A stretch of 64,000 nucleotides of DNA, from assembly GCA_025504975.1 (NCBI GenBank), contig JANUWI010000013.1:1178001-1242000 (forward strand), given 5' to 3'. Both the position numbers and the translations under genes were made by a program. A model generated the notes under the pieces. It saw only the letters and a list, made by a program, of their open reading frames with translations, was not told the origin of the DNA and made no database searches. This document shows positions 11,479 to 22,825 of the stretch, in pieces; the stretch's first letter is position 1, and each line of letters starts with the position of its first letter. The DNA comes from Plenodomus lindquistii (taxonomy: Eukaryota; Ascomycota; Dothideomycetes; Pleosporales; Leptosphaeriaceae).

Positions 11479-13504
11479 ATGTTCCCGCCAAAGTACCTCC
11501 CCCTCCTCACCACCCTCCTCCTTACCATCACCACCACTACCACCACCAACGCCTACTCAACCCCATCACCAACTGCAACAATCGATACCGGCCTCCTACT
11601 AGGCCTCTCCACCATCCTCCCCCACGCCCCCCCAATCAACCAATTCCTCGGCATCCCCTTCGCCTCCTCCCCACCCCCGCGCTTCTCCCCCCCTACCCCA
11701 CCAGCACCACACACTCACCAACCCCCCCTAAACACCACATCCTGGAAACCAGCCTGTCTGCAGCAATTCCGGTATCCGCTTGCTACCGCGCAGTTTACAC
11801 GGAATCTGTTTAATAATCCGCCGCCGGAGGAGAGCGAGGATTGTTTGTATTTGAATGTTTATGCGCCTGCTGGGGAGGGGAGAAGGGGAGGGGGAAAAGC
11901 AGTCCTGTTTTGGATTTATGGGGGCAGTTTGCAGTTTGGGAATGCGGGGCAAGCGAATTATGATGGGAGTTTTTTTGCGGCGTATGAGGATGTTGTGGTT
12001 GTTACGGCGAATTATAGGACGAATGGTGAGTTTTGTATACCTACCTCATCCAGCCCAAGTGACCTATATGGGCACGGTAGGTGTTTGAGTACGTTGTTTG
12101 GTCTGACAAGTCATAGTTTTTGGCTTCCCAGCGTCTCCCGAATTGGAACTGACGGGTCGGAACTTGGGGTTTTTGGATCAGCGGTTCGCACTCGATTGGG
12201 TGCAGAGAAATATCCACGCGTTTGGTGGTGATCCAGATAAAGTTACCGTTTTTGGTGAAAGTGCTGGCGCGTTTTGTAAGTCCTTTTCAAACTCCATATA
12301 TCTTTCGTGCTACCCATACCAGACTCGACACCCATGCTGACTTTGACGGAAAGCCATCGACTCCCTTCTCACTAGTTTCCCTAAGAATAGCACGCCGCCA
12401 TTCCGAGCCGCAATTCTTCAAAGCGGCCAGTACAGTTATCGCGCTCCGACGGTGTCGAGTGTTCCCGCGTGGGACAATTTAACGGCATCGCTTGGCTGTC
12501 CCAGAGCATATGGCAGCAACTTGACATGCGTCCGAGCTGCAAATGCGACCACGATTCAAAACATCATCAACGTGAATTCACTCATCTTCAACCCCGTGGC
12601 TGATAACGTCACGCTCGTTACGAATCCCGCTGCGCGCCGTCTAAGCGGTGATATTGCGAGGATTCCGGTTTTTGGGGGAACGAATGCGCAGGAAGGACGG
12701 TAGGGGTGGCAGATTTTTTTAAAGTTGAGTTAGCGGTTTGCTGACGAAGGAACAGGGTGTTTACAGTAGGACAAAATAACGTAACTGCATACCTTCAAGC
12801 AACATTCGGTGCTGCGGGCGCTGCTCTCATTCCCGCTATCGAAGCCGCATATCCCATTGGCAGTCCAGGTCTTACAAACGGGTACGACGTTATATCTACA
12901 ATCTTTACAGATCTTGTGTTTCAATGTGTATGATCCCCCACCCAAACCGCCACTGTAACCTGGCATCCATCACCCACCAGATACCATACTAACCCCCCAC
13001 ACACAGCCCCAAGCCCTCTGGGCCAACGCCACAGCCTCCCTCGGCATCCCAACCTGGCGCTACTACTTCAACGCCTCCTTCCCCAACACCCAAGCCTACC
13101 CCAACCTCGGCGCCTCCCACGCCTCCGAAATCCCCCTCGTATTCCGCACCTACGACCGCGCAAACACGACTACCCAGCAATACGCGCTCGCGCAGTACAT
13201 GCAGGGCGCGTGGGCACGGTTTGCTAAGAATCCGCTCGTGGGACCGGGTTGGAATGCGGTGGGGACGGGGGCCGCGGGGGTGGTGTTGCAGGGTGCTAGT
13301 CGGAGGGTTGTGGGGGGGGTTTTGTTAGATGGGAATGTGGGGGTTGTGAGCGGGGATTGGAATTTAGGGGTTTTTGGGGACGTGGGGGATGTCAGGGGGG
13401 ATGGAGTGACTGTTTTGCCGCAGGGGAGGTTTGATACGAGATGTGGACTTTATAGGGCGATGTTTGAGGCCAGTGTTGGGAGGGAGGGGATGCCGGGTTT
13501 GTAG
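11479..13504 (+). CDS. Secreted type-B carboxylesterase/lipase
   Basis: Five exons (11479-12025, 12117-12275, 12354-12699, 12756-12927, 13007-13504) join to 573 aa. The N-terminus (MFPPKYLPLLTTLLLTIT, then a Thr run ending TNAYS) is a clear signal peptide. NQFLGIPFA, ESEDCLYLNVYAP and a WIYGGSLQFG oxyanion loop (HGGG is more usual) identify the alpha/beta-hydrolase type-B carboxylesterase family. The nucleophile lies in VTVFGESAGA at about Ser231; the first intron falls just before VFGFPASPE. Such enzymes hydrolyse ester bonds outside the cell; the substrate is unknown. Codon use is odd: exon 1 is strongly C-rich while the last exon is G-rich, with long GGGG runs, so the gene switches strand composition midway. 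Splice sites were chosen by frame and family continuity. Confidence 0.88.
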
Positions 13505-13736
13505 GAAGAGGAGTTTACGGAGATGGTGAGTTGGTGGGATATCGTGTTGATGAAGTCTAGTAATAATCCTTCAACGTGCGTTGAGATAATGTTTAGTTGG
13601 CCCAACTCAATCATGTTCACTCACACTACACACCTCTCCAGTTTCCCCCGCTCACACCATCACAGCACGTATCTAAGCCGGTGTAGCCTACATCCAAGTC
13701 AGCACATGTACCCCATGTTATTCACCACAGAAATCA

Positions 13737-14432
13737 TCAACTCACCTCCCACATATCAATAAACACACTCGTCGTGCCAATTCGCCTCAACACCCCCACC
13801 GCAGCAACATCATTCAACCACGCATACGACCCATTCTGCGCTGTCTCAAACTGGCCCCGCAACATGGTCCGCCCATCTGGTCCCGCAGGCAGACCAATCG
13901 TCTGCACGAAGATGTCTACGCCGTCGTCGGTGCGGATGTTGTACCGGGCGTCTGGGCGGATTTTCCCATTGGCATCGGTGAGACGCCAGTCTGCGCCAAG
14001 ATTGAGGACGGTTCCTGTTGAGGGGTGTTACATTGATAGTAGAAATGGTTGTTTCTGGGGTCGATTTGTAGGAAGATGTAGTAAGGGGAGTAGGAGGGAG
14101 CTGGACGTGATGATGTCATTTTTGCTGAAGATTGATGTAGGGATACTTTGACAGCTGCATTGCACAGAACAGACTAGTACTGTAGGACGAGAAGGAAATT
14201 TCTTGTAGAAAAGACAGTTCATACCAGATAGTCTAGGCCCCTTGAACGTCCCTCCAACAATGGGAATCACAATCCGCTCTTCTCCCGTTGGCACAGGACC
14301 AAGAGAGAATCTTTCGCCCAGTAATGCTTCCATGCTGTATATTAGCGTCAGAGCGGGCGGCGTGGGAGCTGTTTGCGCCATTGTGTATGCTACGAGACTT
14401 GTGAGTACGGTGATGGGAGTTGCGAAACGCAT
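13737..14432 (-). CDS. Secreted DUF3237 protein
   Basis: Two exons (14432-14225 and 14014-13737) separated by a long intron of 210 nt, 161 aa. It opens with a signal peptide (MRFATPITVLTSLVAYTMAQ). The mature part reads LTLIYSMEALLGERFSLGPV, later VGGTFKGPRLSGTVLNLGAD and ARYNIRTDDGVDIFVQTIG, the pattern of the small beta-barrel DUF3237 family. The function of that family is not established. The final exon ends EVS at a GAG|GTGAGT sequence that is itself a good donor, so a further short exon downstream is possible. Tail-to-tail with the carboxylesterase; co-regulation is not evident. Confidence 0.8.
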
Positions 14433-14954
14433 GTTGGACGTGTGTGGTTCGTCACTAGTGGGAGCTGGATACGAGAGCGGCGCTGTCTAGTTTGGAAGAG
14501 CCATGCTTGTGGTACATAACAGGAGCGCATTTTATATCAAGGCAACTGGGCCTTGGAAATCATTTCTGTTTGTGTCATTTCCGTGCCTGGGTCCCGGTAC
14601 GATGAGCGATCGAAATCTGGGGCTCGGTCTGGGGACCCCGCTTCGGCAGTGCATGTCAGGCGGTAGCATTTCGGTACTGTTCCGAGTCATAGTTTAAAGG
14701 CAAGGATCCATGTCTATGCATACGAAAAGTACAATTTGTGTTACCATTGGTCCATTTGACGACAAGATCCGGCTTCCTGGCTGCTAGAAGAAGATGTGAG
14801 GGTGAAGTGGCGTTTGTGGCTGAGATGTGGGGCTGCGGCCGAAAATCGCACATCCCAAACCTTGACGACAACGACATTATATCAGACCACACCCGAATAT
14901 TCCAATTGTACGAATATCGAAAGCCGACTGTTCATTGTCGAATATCGTGTAGTG
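14433..14954. other. Divergent promoter region
   Basis: 522 bp between the DUF3237 gene and the RWD gene. The reading frame of the latter is open for 53 codons upstream of its chosen ATG, but that part is unlike the family, so I treat it as leader. Confidence 0.55.
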
Positions 14955-15848
14955 ATGGCGGGCACAGAGAATATCCCAAAGAAATGGCATTTGCTTCCGC
15001 TCGACCTGCTGGAGCTACAGATTGGACAAATCGATCTCCTTCTGGCCATGTACCCCGAAGAAGCCGATATGGACGAAGGTTCTCAACATGTCTTAGACCG
15101 CCTACGACAGCGTACGGAAAATGAAGAAATAAGCTTCGACTATGCACCGATTGTCTCCGTACTTCTGCGGCTGTTGGTTGAGGCCGGTTCCGCACACCAG
15201 AAAGAATTGCAATTGAATCTTACCTTTCCATTCATAACTCTGGATAACCAAACTCTTCACGATCCTCCGCCAGCGAAGATCTGGGCCCAGCAGCCGCCAT
15301 GGCTGAGTAAAGGGGCTACAGCACAGCTGATGAATAACATTGGAGAAGGAGAAGATTTATTCAGCACCCTCGAGATCATCAAAGAGAACGCATTCAATCA
15401 GCTTGAGCTGACCCTTGCTGCATCTTCAAACGGAACTGCAGTAGAACAAGTTGGCCCCCTCGTACGAGTCTGGTTCTACTTCCCATCCATCAGCACACGG
15501 TCCAAGCGCGACGACTTCATCACATACGCGCCGTCCTACCAACTCACCGGTTTCCTATACGCTGGAAAACCCGGCCTTCTCTGCGTTGAGGGCGATTCAC
15601 AGAGTATCGACGACTACATGAAGTTTATCAAGACAGAAAGCTGGGGCGATATTCCGGCACATCACAAGAAAGTTAGCGAACGGCATCGAGAGCGTATTGA
15701 TGAGAGGACGTTTCATGATATGACCGAGACTACGAACACAGTTGGTGAGAGACACGGGCAAAGGGCCAATCGAGGCGATATGAAGGCAATGGAGGATTGG
15801 CTTATTGAAAGAGGCTTGGGCGATGTGTTTGCGAGAGTCCTCATGTGA
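14955..15848 (+). CDS. RWD-domain / DUF1115 protein (RWDD2-like)
   Basis: Single exon, 297 aa when started at MAGTENIPKKW; an upstream in-frame ATG at 14796 would add 53 unlikely residues. Residues about 10-150 fit an RWD fold (LLELQIGQIDLLLAMYPEEA and PFITLDNQTLHDPPPAKIWA). The C-terminal part (VRVWFYFPSISTRSKRDDFI, LLCVEGDSQSIDDYMKFIK, SWGDIPAHHKKVSER) matches the DUF1115/Prp3-C-terminal type module seen in RWDD2 proteins. The role of this family is poorly known; protein interaction is likely. Start choice is moderately sure. Confidence 0.85.
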   Translation: MAGTENIPKKWHLLPLDLLELQIGQIDLLLAMYPEEADMDEGSQHVLDRLRQRTENEEISFDYAPIVSVLLRLLVEAGSAHQKELQLNLTFPFITLDNQTLHDPPPAKIWAQQPPWLSKGATAQLMNNIGEGEDLFSTLEIIKENAFNQLELTLAASSNGTAVEQVGPLVRVWFYFPSISTRSKRDDFITYAPSYQLTGFLYAGKPGLLCVEGDSQSIDDYMKFIKTESWGDIPAHHKKVSERHRERIDERTFHDMTETTNTVGERHGQRANRGDMKAMEDWLIERGLGDVFARVLM

Positions 15849-16012
15849 ATCCAGCTTCGTGCATTTCAAAGTAGCACCAAGTCGCTACAAGACTCACGGC
15901 CACCTCGCCCTCATCTATACTTCTCAAAGGTCCAAGGCCTTCATCAATCTCAGCAGAACTATCATCGGCCCATCAAATATCTCGTGTCCAAACAGCATAA
16001 GCAACTCAGTCC

Positions 16013-18468
16013 TCATACGGCCATGATCGACTCTCCTCCGTCAGCCGTAATCCTCTTCCGGATGCGCACATTCATCAGCCTGCCAGTGGCTTTGATGAGC
16101 GCATCTGTATCGTCCTTTCCAAGTACAGCGTTGGGACAATATACCAGCGCTTCACCGGTTTCCAGTCCTTCGATTCTACGCATGATAGTCCTGTCGTCAT
16201 CACCCATCGCACTGATGTGCCGTCTCAAGGCAGCATACCACGTGGGACTCGTAAAACGATGTATCACAGTAACCGAACAAAGCGCGATGAGGTCTGTGGA
16301 TATTGTCGGCTCTTGCGTTGAGACGATTACACGTACGGCTTCGTGCCTCTGGAGTCGGACCGCAGTTTTTAGACGATCGTTAAGAAGTGTAGACCCTGGC
16401 GAATCGAGCATGTACTAGACAAGTCAGTGACAATCATACTCAATTGATACGAAGACTCACTTTGTGCGCCTCGTCTAGCACAACGAGCTTTGCGGTACTT
16501 TGAGTCGAATGCACGAACTGATCCAAGCCTAACTTGAACAGGATACACGCCGTATTAGGAGTGACGAAAGAATCGGAAAGGTCCATGATCGTGACTGCTC
16601 CTGGCGGAAACTTCAACTCCGTCGCAGTGCCAGTGAGATCTAGAAAGGATTCCAGTAAATTGAGACGCATCTCGAGCATGTTGCTCTGGACAGCATCGAA
16701 TTTCTCCTTTGCCAACAGCTGTTTGAACAACCTATAATCCATGGAGCCATCTGGGCTCTTCATCGCAATCGATCGAAGTATCGCCTCGACCCTAGCCATA
16801 TACAATGGTACCGTCGATGTCTCGTTGACGGCCATAAGCGTGAGGAGGGTGCTAATGTTGAGGGTCTTCGCGTTGAGCCTGAAAGGAACGACGCGCACGT
16901 TTGGTCTCTCATAACAGCGCCGTATGCCATTGTTCGAAGGCGAAACCAGTACAGTGATGTTCTTGACCTTGGCCTTGGGGAAGTCCGGGTGCGGTCTCGC
17001 TAAGTGTGTGGCCTCACTGATGGTGAAGCCAGCACCGCCATCGACCCAATCACTGTAGCTGAACACAAGCACGGAAGCAGGAGCTTTGAGATTGCCGACG
17101 TGTTTCGAGCGTATGAGGGCGTTCTCGAGCATCGTCGCCGTGGTGTGGCTCTTGCCGCTACCCTGCACGCCACAAATGAATGCGGAGAAGGGGACGTTCG
17201 TGTTATGAAATAATTTGGTGATAGTTGAATGTTGTGTATCATCTTCGTGGAGGCATCCTAGGAATCCGAATTGCGGAACAAGGTCACTGGCATGCTTGGA
17301 GACGATGCATTCGGCGAGGAGAGGGCTTTGCTCGATGGTCTGCTGAACGTTATGGAGTCCGCGGCCACTATCTGCAGCAAGACTTGCGTTAGGCATCAAC
17401 TTTTCCATTAGCACAAAGCCAGGGGCTTGGTCGCCGTCATCAAGTTGACCGTCGCTTTCACTTGAAGGTAATTTGTCAAGCTCCTCTTCAGACTCGCTCT
17501 CGGAGTGCCTCGTAGATGCCTCACAGTCAGTAGCCTCGCGTGAGGTCTCGGAGCCTCGACCGGTCATGAGGTGGTCCTCTAACTAGTCCATCATCAGTCA
17601 TGTTCTCAATTCGATGAGGACACCATATTGAAATCTTTTCTTACACTAGGCTTCCTAGTTTCGCGCAGAATTCCATGGACGCCAGGATTGTCTCGCGCAG
17701 GATCGTCACGATTCGTTTGCATTTTTTTAGCATCATGGGCTGAGCCAGCTGTTGGAATCGGTAGGGTCACCTCGGACCCATGCGACGTTTCCATGGTAGT
17801 CTGAGTGCTTTGCTGGCCTGACTTATGGTTGCTTTGCTGATTGGCGGACTCTGAGACGGCCGGCTTGTACCTTTCGTCGATCTCAGCTGGATCTTCAAGA
17901 CTGAATTCATCTCCAGGCTCCCGAAGTCTGCCATGGAAAATCAGCATTGTGCGATCAAAAGACGAGGAACTACGCACTCATCCACCGCTGCCCGGATCTG
18001 CACTTTTCTGCTCTCAATCGCGCCTGATTCTGATCGAATGATCCTGTTCGCGAAGATGTCCCATCCAACGAATCGGCCATTAATGAAAGCAAGCGATAGA
18101 TAGAGTCCATGAACCTTTCTCGCCAATTTTCTCGGGACCATTGCACTCCTGCGTTTTATCTCGGCTTGCGTTTGTTCTATAATGAAAGTGTGTCACTTCG
18201 CAATTAAGTGTAGCTTGTGGTGTATGGCTGTCCACGAGGAAGTTTCTGGATCGAGATGGTCTTAAGCCTGAGGATAGACTTTGGCAACTAGAGTTGAAAG
18301 TGTCAGCGCCCCTCACCGATCAGGTGAAGGTGAACACGAATTACCTTGAAACTTATCGACTGGCTCGACGATTCTAAGTAACCAGAAGATGTTGAGCTCC
18401 TGCAAGAACTCGGTGATGCGGAGCTCGATCGGTTTATCACCAGGCGGTGACAATTCCGTTTGCAGCAT
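16013..18468 (-). CDS. P-loop ATPase, HerA/FtsK-like, five exons
   Basis: The exons 18468-18345, 18176-17978, 17927-17645, 17582-16461 and 16414-16013 keep one frame and give about 709 aa. The Walker A motif GVQGSGKS lies near residue 340 and Walker B is LVVLDEAHK near 570; the last intron splits the segment right after DEAHK, followed by YMLDSPGSTLLNDRL. The N-terminal 330 residues are acidic, Ser-rich and look disordered. The last exon contains IVSTQEPTISTDLIALCS, like the sensor/arginine region of HerA- or FtsK-type ATPases that move DNA. No named fungal gene is recognised. The first exon (MLQTELSPPGDKP) and its 168-nt intron are the weakest parts; an additional upstream exon is possible because AG precedes it. 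The role is unknown; a nucleic-acid motor or an expanded fungal NTPase family is inferred. Confidence 0.75.
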
Positions 18469-19590
18469 CACGCATTCCTCCTAGCATACAAATCGTTTGC
18501 GATAACAGTCAACACTGCGATGAACACAGACCCACTTGTCGCGAAATAACTAAATTATCAGTGGAACATTCCTGCGACAGTATATCGCTGTTCGTCACTT
18601 ACTGCCAAGCCCGTTTACCTGACTGGACCTGATGACCAAATCTCTCCAAAGAGAAGGTGGAATCTCTTCCTACATAAGACTGATGAGATTGTACTGTGCG
18701 GGTCGGCGGTGGGGGTAATTGAGTGGGCTCTTGAACAAGTAGAGACATTTAGTTGTCACGTTTACACTACACCACCAATATTATCCGTAATTCTCGCGAA
18801 ACTTTCTCGCGGATTGTGAGCTCCAGATTGAATACGATGCATCGAATGAAACGTACTAAACAGTGAACTAAGACCTGCATACCTTTTTTGCTAGAATTTC
18901 GCGCTAAATAGTGCCTTCCTGTTCTTGGTCATGTTATATGAGTCGCTCTTACCACGGCCGGCGATCCAAACAGGCATGCGGCATACAGTATATTTGTTCG
19001 CAATTCAAGCTATTGGATACATGTTCGGCTAAGCGATCAGACCTTAGCGGAATATGTTGTTTTGCTTTCGCCCAAATTCAATTTGTGAGCCTCACTCGGT
19101 CTTTGGGGGTATTTTCCTGATCGCAATATCGTGAATTACAAACCTTGCCCGTTTTAAGGTACAATTGTGGCGTCTGCAGTTCGTGCAGCGATCAATAGTC
19201 TATGCGAAGACGTGTGTTGAGAAGCCAATAAATTTGGCTTCATCGCAGGAAGGCGCGAATAGCGTCGGTCACGTGAAATACATCTTTTTGGAAACTTTTT
19301 GGATCTCAATTTATGCTCAGATCGATCTCAGAACGGAGTGTTCGTGACGCAATGATGTGTGATTTTCACGCTATGCTAAGACACGCCTTTGTGACCGGAA
19401 GGTAGGTACCTACGCTCACCCCGCGTGCCTGCATGTGCTTCACATGCGGCCCGGGGCGCAAACGGTCGGCCCCACCCATTTACATGACCTAGGTACTCAC
19501 CTCCACCTACCTTGCCCCTCGCTTGTACGCAACACGTCGCCATCAATATTACGACACCATCTTTGCCTTCTCACTCGCGTATCTGACGTG
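18469..19590. other. Intergenic region, divergent promoters
   Basis: 1.1 kb with no convincing ORF. Somewhat AT-rich around 18750-19150, but not RIP-like. It may contain a missing 5' exon of the P-loop gene. Confidence 0.5.
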
Positions 19591-20899
19591 ATGGAGGATT
19601 TGCTGCTGCCCATGGTTACTGCGCCTGCAAGTACGCTCAGTATGTGGCCTGGCATTGAGCAGCTACCTTTGTGGTGTCGATAGAAAGACTGATTATTCCA
19701 CAGCATACGGCCTCGTACAGCGGCGCATGCGAAGTCTCAGAGACATGCTCAACTTCAGCCAGAAAAACTTTCACCCCGAGAATATGCATGCCTTCACAGC
19801 ACCAGCAGCAGTTGTTGGAACACTCGGACAGCAACAGTTTCCAAATCTCTCAGGCCCGTTGTGGCTCCAGCATTTGACCGACATCGAAGTTGAGGAACGA
19901 AACGTGCAAGCATGGAAGGGAGTGCTCGGGATGTTAGCTTACCACGATGAAGTCTACGATCGAGCACACGACACGCGAATGTTCATGTCAGCGATCGAGA
20001 AGGCAATGGCTGGCCAGGAGAACCGCTGGTCGGCGAAGGAGAAACTGTACATGACTCTGACGGACCCTGCTCTACCGTCATACATGGACAGGTTGAAGTC
20101 TGCGTCGATCCTGGTAGTCAATCTGGATCTCGTGGCGTTCTTACACGATGTTTGCGAATCTGCGGCAAAACTTTCAAACAGGGTCCTGGTCGCGAAGAAC
20201 ATGGACAAGGACCTACAGCAAACGCGGAGAACCATTGCCGAAAAGGTCGATATCATGATTGTCGACCGCTTTGCATGTGCAGTTCCGCTCTCGTCACTTC
20301 AGTCATCTGCTACGCCATCCGTTGTTGATGACAATGCTGGGGCCTGCCCTATCTGTCAGCACTCATTCACAGATCTGACGAACTTCAAAGCACAAGACTT
20401 GATAGCCGATTACCCCGTCCGAATCAAATACTGCGGACATGTTGTAGGAAAATCTTGCCTGGAGACATGGATGGACACACCGAATGCAGACCCGGCGAAG
20501 TACCCAGATCGCGCCTGTCCAGTTTGTAGGGCCAAGATCGAAGGTGTGCAAGAACCTCCAATACCCAAAGCGTTGCCGACACATTTGAGAAGTGATCGCC
20601 GAGGCATGGAGACCGTGCGAGACCTCATCCACAACTATGGCCTGGAACGCGACGAGTGCCATGAAGCCGTGGTTGCGTGCATAAGTAGGAGCATCGCATG
20701 CACCGAGCTTTTAGGGGAACTTCAACGTCAGAAGAGCAACGGAGACGCGAATCTTGAGGAGAATGAGAAGATACTGGTCAAGATGCAGGAAGAAACAGTG
20801 AAAGAAATGAGAGCTTGGGGGTTTAGGGGAGCTTCTCCATGGAAGGAAATCTCCGCCAAGTGGATGAATAGTGGGGTTGTACTTGCTCGTCGTAAATGA
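19591..20899 (+). CDS. RING-type zinc finger protein
   Basis: Two exons: 19591-19630 (MEDLLLPMVTAPA) and 19704-20899, with a 73-nt intron from GTACGC to CCACAG that makes a proper ATG start possible; 411 aa in all. A RING-like zinc finger starts at about residue 228: CPICQHSF, then a long loop, YCGHVVGKSCLETWMD and CPVCRAKI. The Cys/His pattern is that of C3HC4/C3H2C3 E3 ubiquitin ligases. The region before it is helical without a recognisable domain; the C-terminal part has a long charged helix (about 355-395). E3 activity is inferred from the RING alone; target unknown. Confidence 0.82.
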
Positions 20900-21543
20900 T
20901 GGATGCAGCTGTAGCTTACGAGAAGAGGATTTGGAGGAGGAAAGGCAATAGAAAAGGGTTACGAAAGCACGCCGTTTAACCTGATACATTGCTTTGAGAA
21001 CCGCTTCGATGCGATGGTGATCCTGGGTACAGACTCCTTGCTAACGTCTGATCACCACTTCAATCTCCAATCGTTCAAAACTGCCTCGACTGATACTCAC
21101 AAGATGAAAATCTGAGCGATTAAAGCAGTGTGCGATAAAGGGACTGACCCATTAAAGCAGTACGTGGGTTGCATAGCCACACGGATCTCCCCCACTCGGT
21201 CGTGTCTTCACCCCCGCAGAGGCCTAGGCCACTTGGCGCCCGCAGATCTTCGTCCGCTTGCACGAACAGACATTGAGGCTGAGTGCATCCAAACCCCAAA
21301 CCCACCGCTTTGGAACGGCGGGCAGCCAGGCCATTGGTTTCACTTTGGCTGAAAGTGATGTCATGACGATGCCGTCGCGTGTCCGCTTGCCGCCACAGCG
21401 CTCTTTGCTGGGCGCATTGGCTTGGCACCACTATGACGGCGGCGCGCGTGGTTTCCGTTTGGCATTGAGTTCATTACCATAGATAGCTATCAGACTGCCC
21501 ACGCAGACAAAAGAACTCATCACGACTTTTGCTAAACCATAGG
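20900..21543. other. Intergenic region
   Basis: 644 bp between two same-strand genes. A TGATGTCATGA sequence at about 21356 resembles a bZIP/CRE-type site; otherwise nothing is seen. Confidence 0.5.
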
Positions 21544-22767
21544 ATGAGTGGCTGTTATGTTATCGACTCGGGCGTTAGCAGAGTAGGTGCCGTCCCATCA
21601 GCGTTGCTCACGTCACGCGAGCACGAGCTCTCCGCAATTTTGTGACGTCGCTAACGCAAATTGCCCCACAGATCTTGGGTTCACGAGAAGATCAGGAGGA
21701 CAGGTTCATCGCACTTACCCCTGGATTGATCAAGTCGCGAAAGGAGCTCGCGCTCTTCGCTGTTTGTGATGGACAGTACGTCGCACAAGGCTACAAGCAA
21801 CGTTACAAACTGACTGTGCTACAGCGGCGGATCAGAGACCGTGAATCACGTGGCACAAAACCTCGTTACATATCTCGAACAGTACCTTGTCAAGCCCAAG
21901 TATTCGACACCTGAAGCCTACCAGTCGGCCATCCAGCAAGCCTTGAAAGCTGTAGACAATGACTTGGACAAAGCAAGTCTCAATGGCGGATCAACAGTAG
22001 CCCTTGTTCTTGTCGACACGAAACGAGGCATCTTGGTTCAGGCCAATCTCGGTGACAGCCATGTCATTTATGCGGACCACTTGCCCGAAACACAGTCGCC
22101 CACATTGGGCAGCGGAAGTAGTGATAGCAACCCTATTGACGACGAACTACCAGCCGGATGGACAGTCGAGACTCTCAGCGTAGAGCACACTCCAGACAGC
22201 CCGGCCGAGAAGAGAAGAATCGAGAACGCAGGCGGGGAGATAAACTATGGAACTGGTATTGCCAGAATAGGAGGCGTCAACATGTCGCGCGCCCTCGGCG
22301 ACATTGAATACAAAAAACCGCGCGTGAACCGTCTGGCCGGCCATAACCTGTCCGATCTGCCTGGTATCGAGACTGGTCTGGCTCCCGGCGCAACGGCAAC
22401 CCACGACCTGGTATCGAATAAAGCACATTTCGCAACACGTCAAATCCACGGCCAGAGCCTAGTACTCCTCGCCTCTGACGGCGTTGGCGATGCAAAAGCT
22501 GCAGAAGAAGCTACCAGGCTCGCAGTCGAACGTTGGAAGTCGGGCGTCTCAGCGACAGTCATTGCAAAGGAACTCACGAACAGAGAGGGGAATGTGGCGG
22601 GTGCGGATAATTGCACGGTCATTGTGGTGGTGCTGGATACAGATAAGAAGCGGAGTAGGTCAAGATCGAATAGCATGCGAAGAAGTCTTGAGATTCCAGA
22701 TTTTGACGGCGAACCCCGGCGGAGACGGAGGTCTTCAATTGCGATGATCAAGGACTGGATACATTAA
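21544..22767 (+). CDS. PP2C-type Ser/Thr protein phosphatase
   Basis: Three exons (21544-21582, 21672-21775, 21825-22767) give 361 aa. The short first exon MSGCYVIDSGVSR joins ILGSREDQEDRFIAL, and the 49-nt second intron splits the codon of His in DGHGG (residues 46-50), the hallmark PP2C motif. Other metal-binding motifs follow: GSTVALVLVD, ANLGDSHVIYA, LLASDGVGD and GADNCTVIVV. These Mn/Mg-dependent enzymes dephosphorylate Ser/Thr. The C-terminal tail is strongly basic (RSRSRSNSMRR, then RRRRRSS) and could direct nuclear or membrane localisation. Which fungal PP2C orthologue it is cannot be told. Confidence 0.9.
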
Positions 22768-22825
22768 TCCAATGTCCTTTGAAAATGTGTATCATTAGGG
22801 GGGTGCTATAGGCATATCCTTCTCA

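Noticed and set aside
16013..18468. Separate small genes at 16013-16411, 17606-17977 and 17941-18141
   Set aside because: Introns of 46-62 nt join them in frame with the P-loop ORF, giving one gene.
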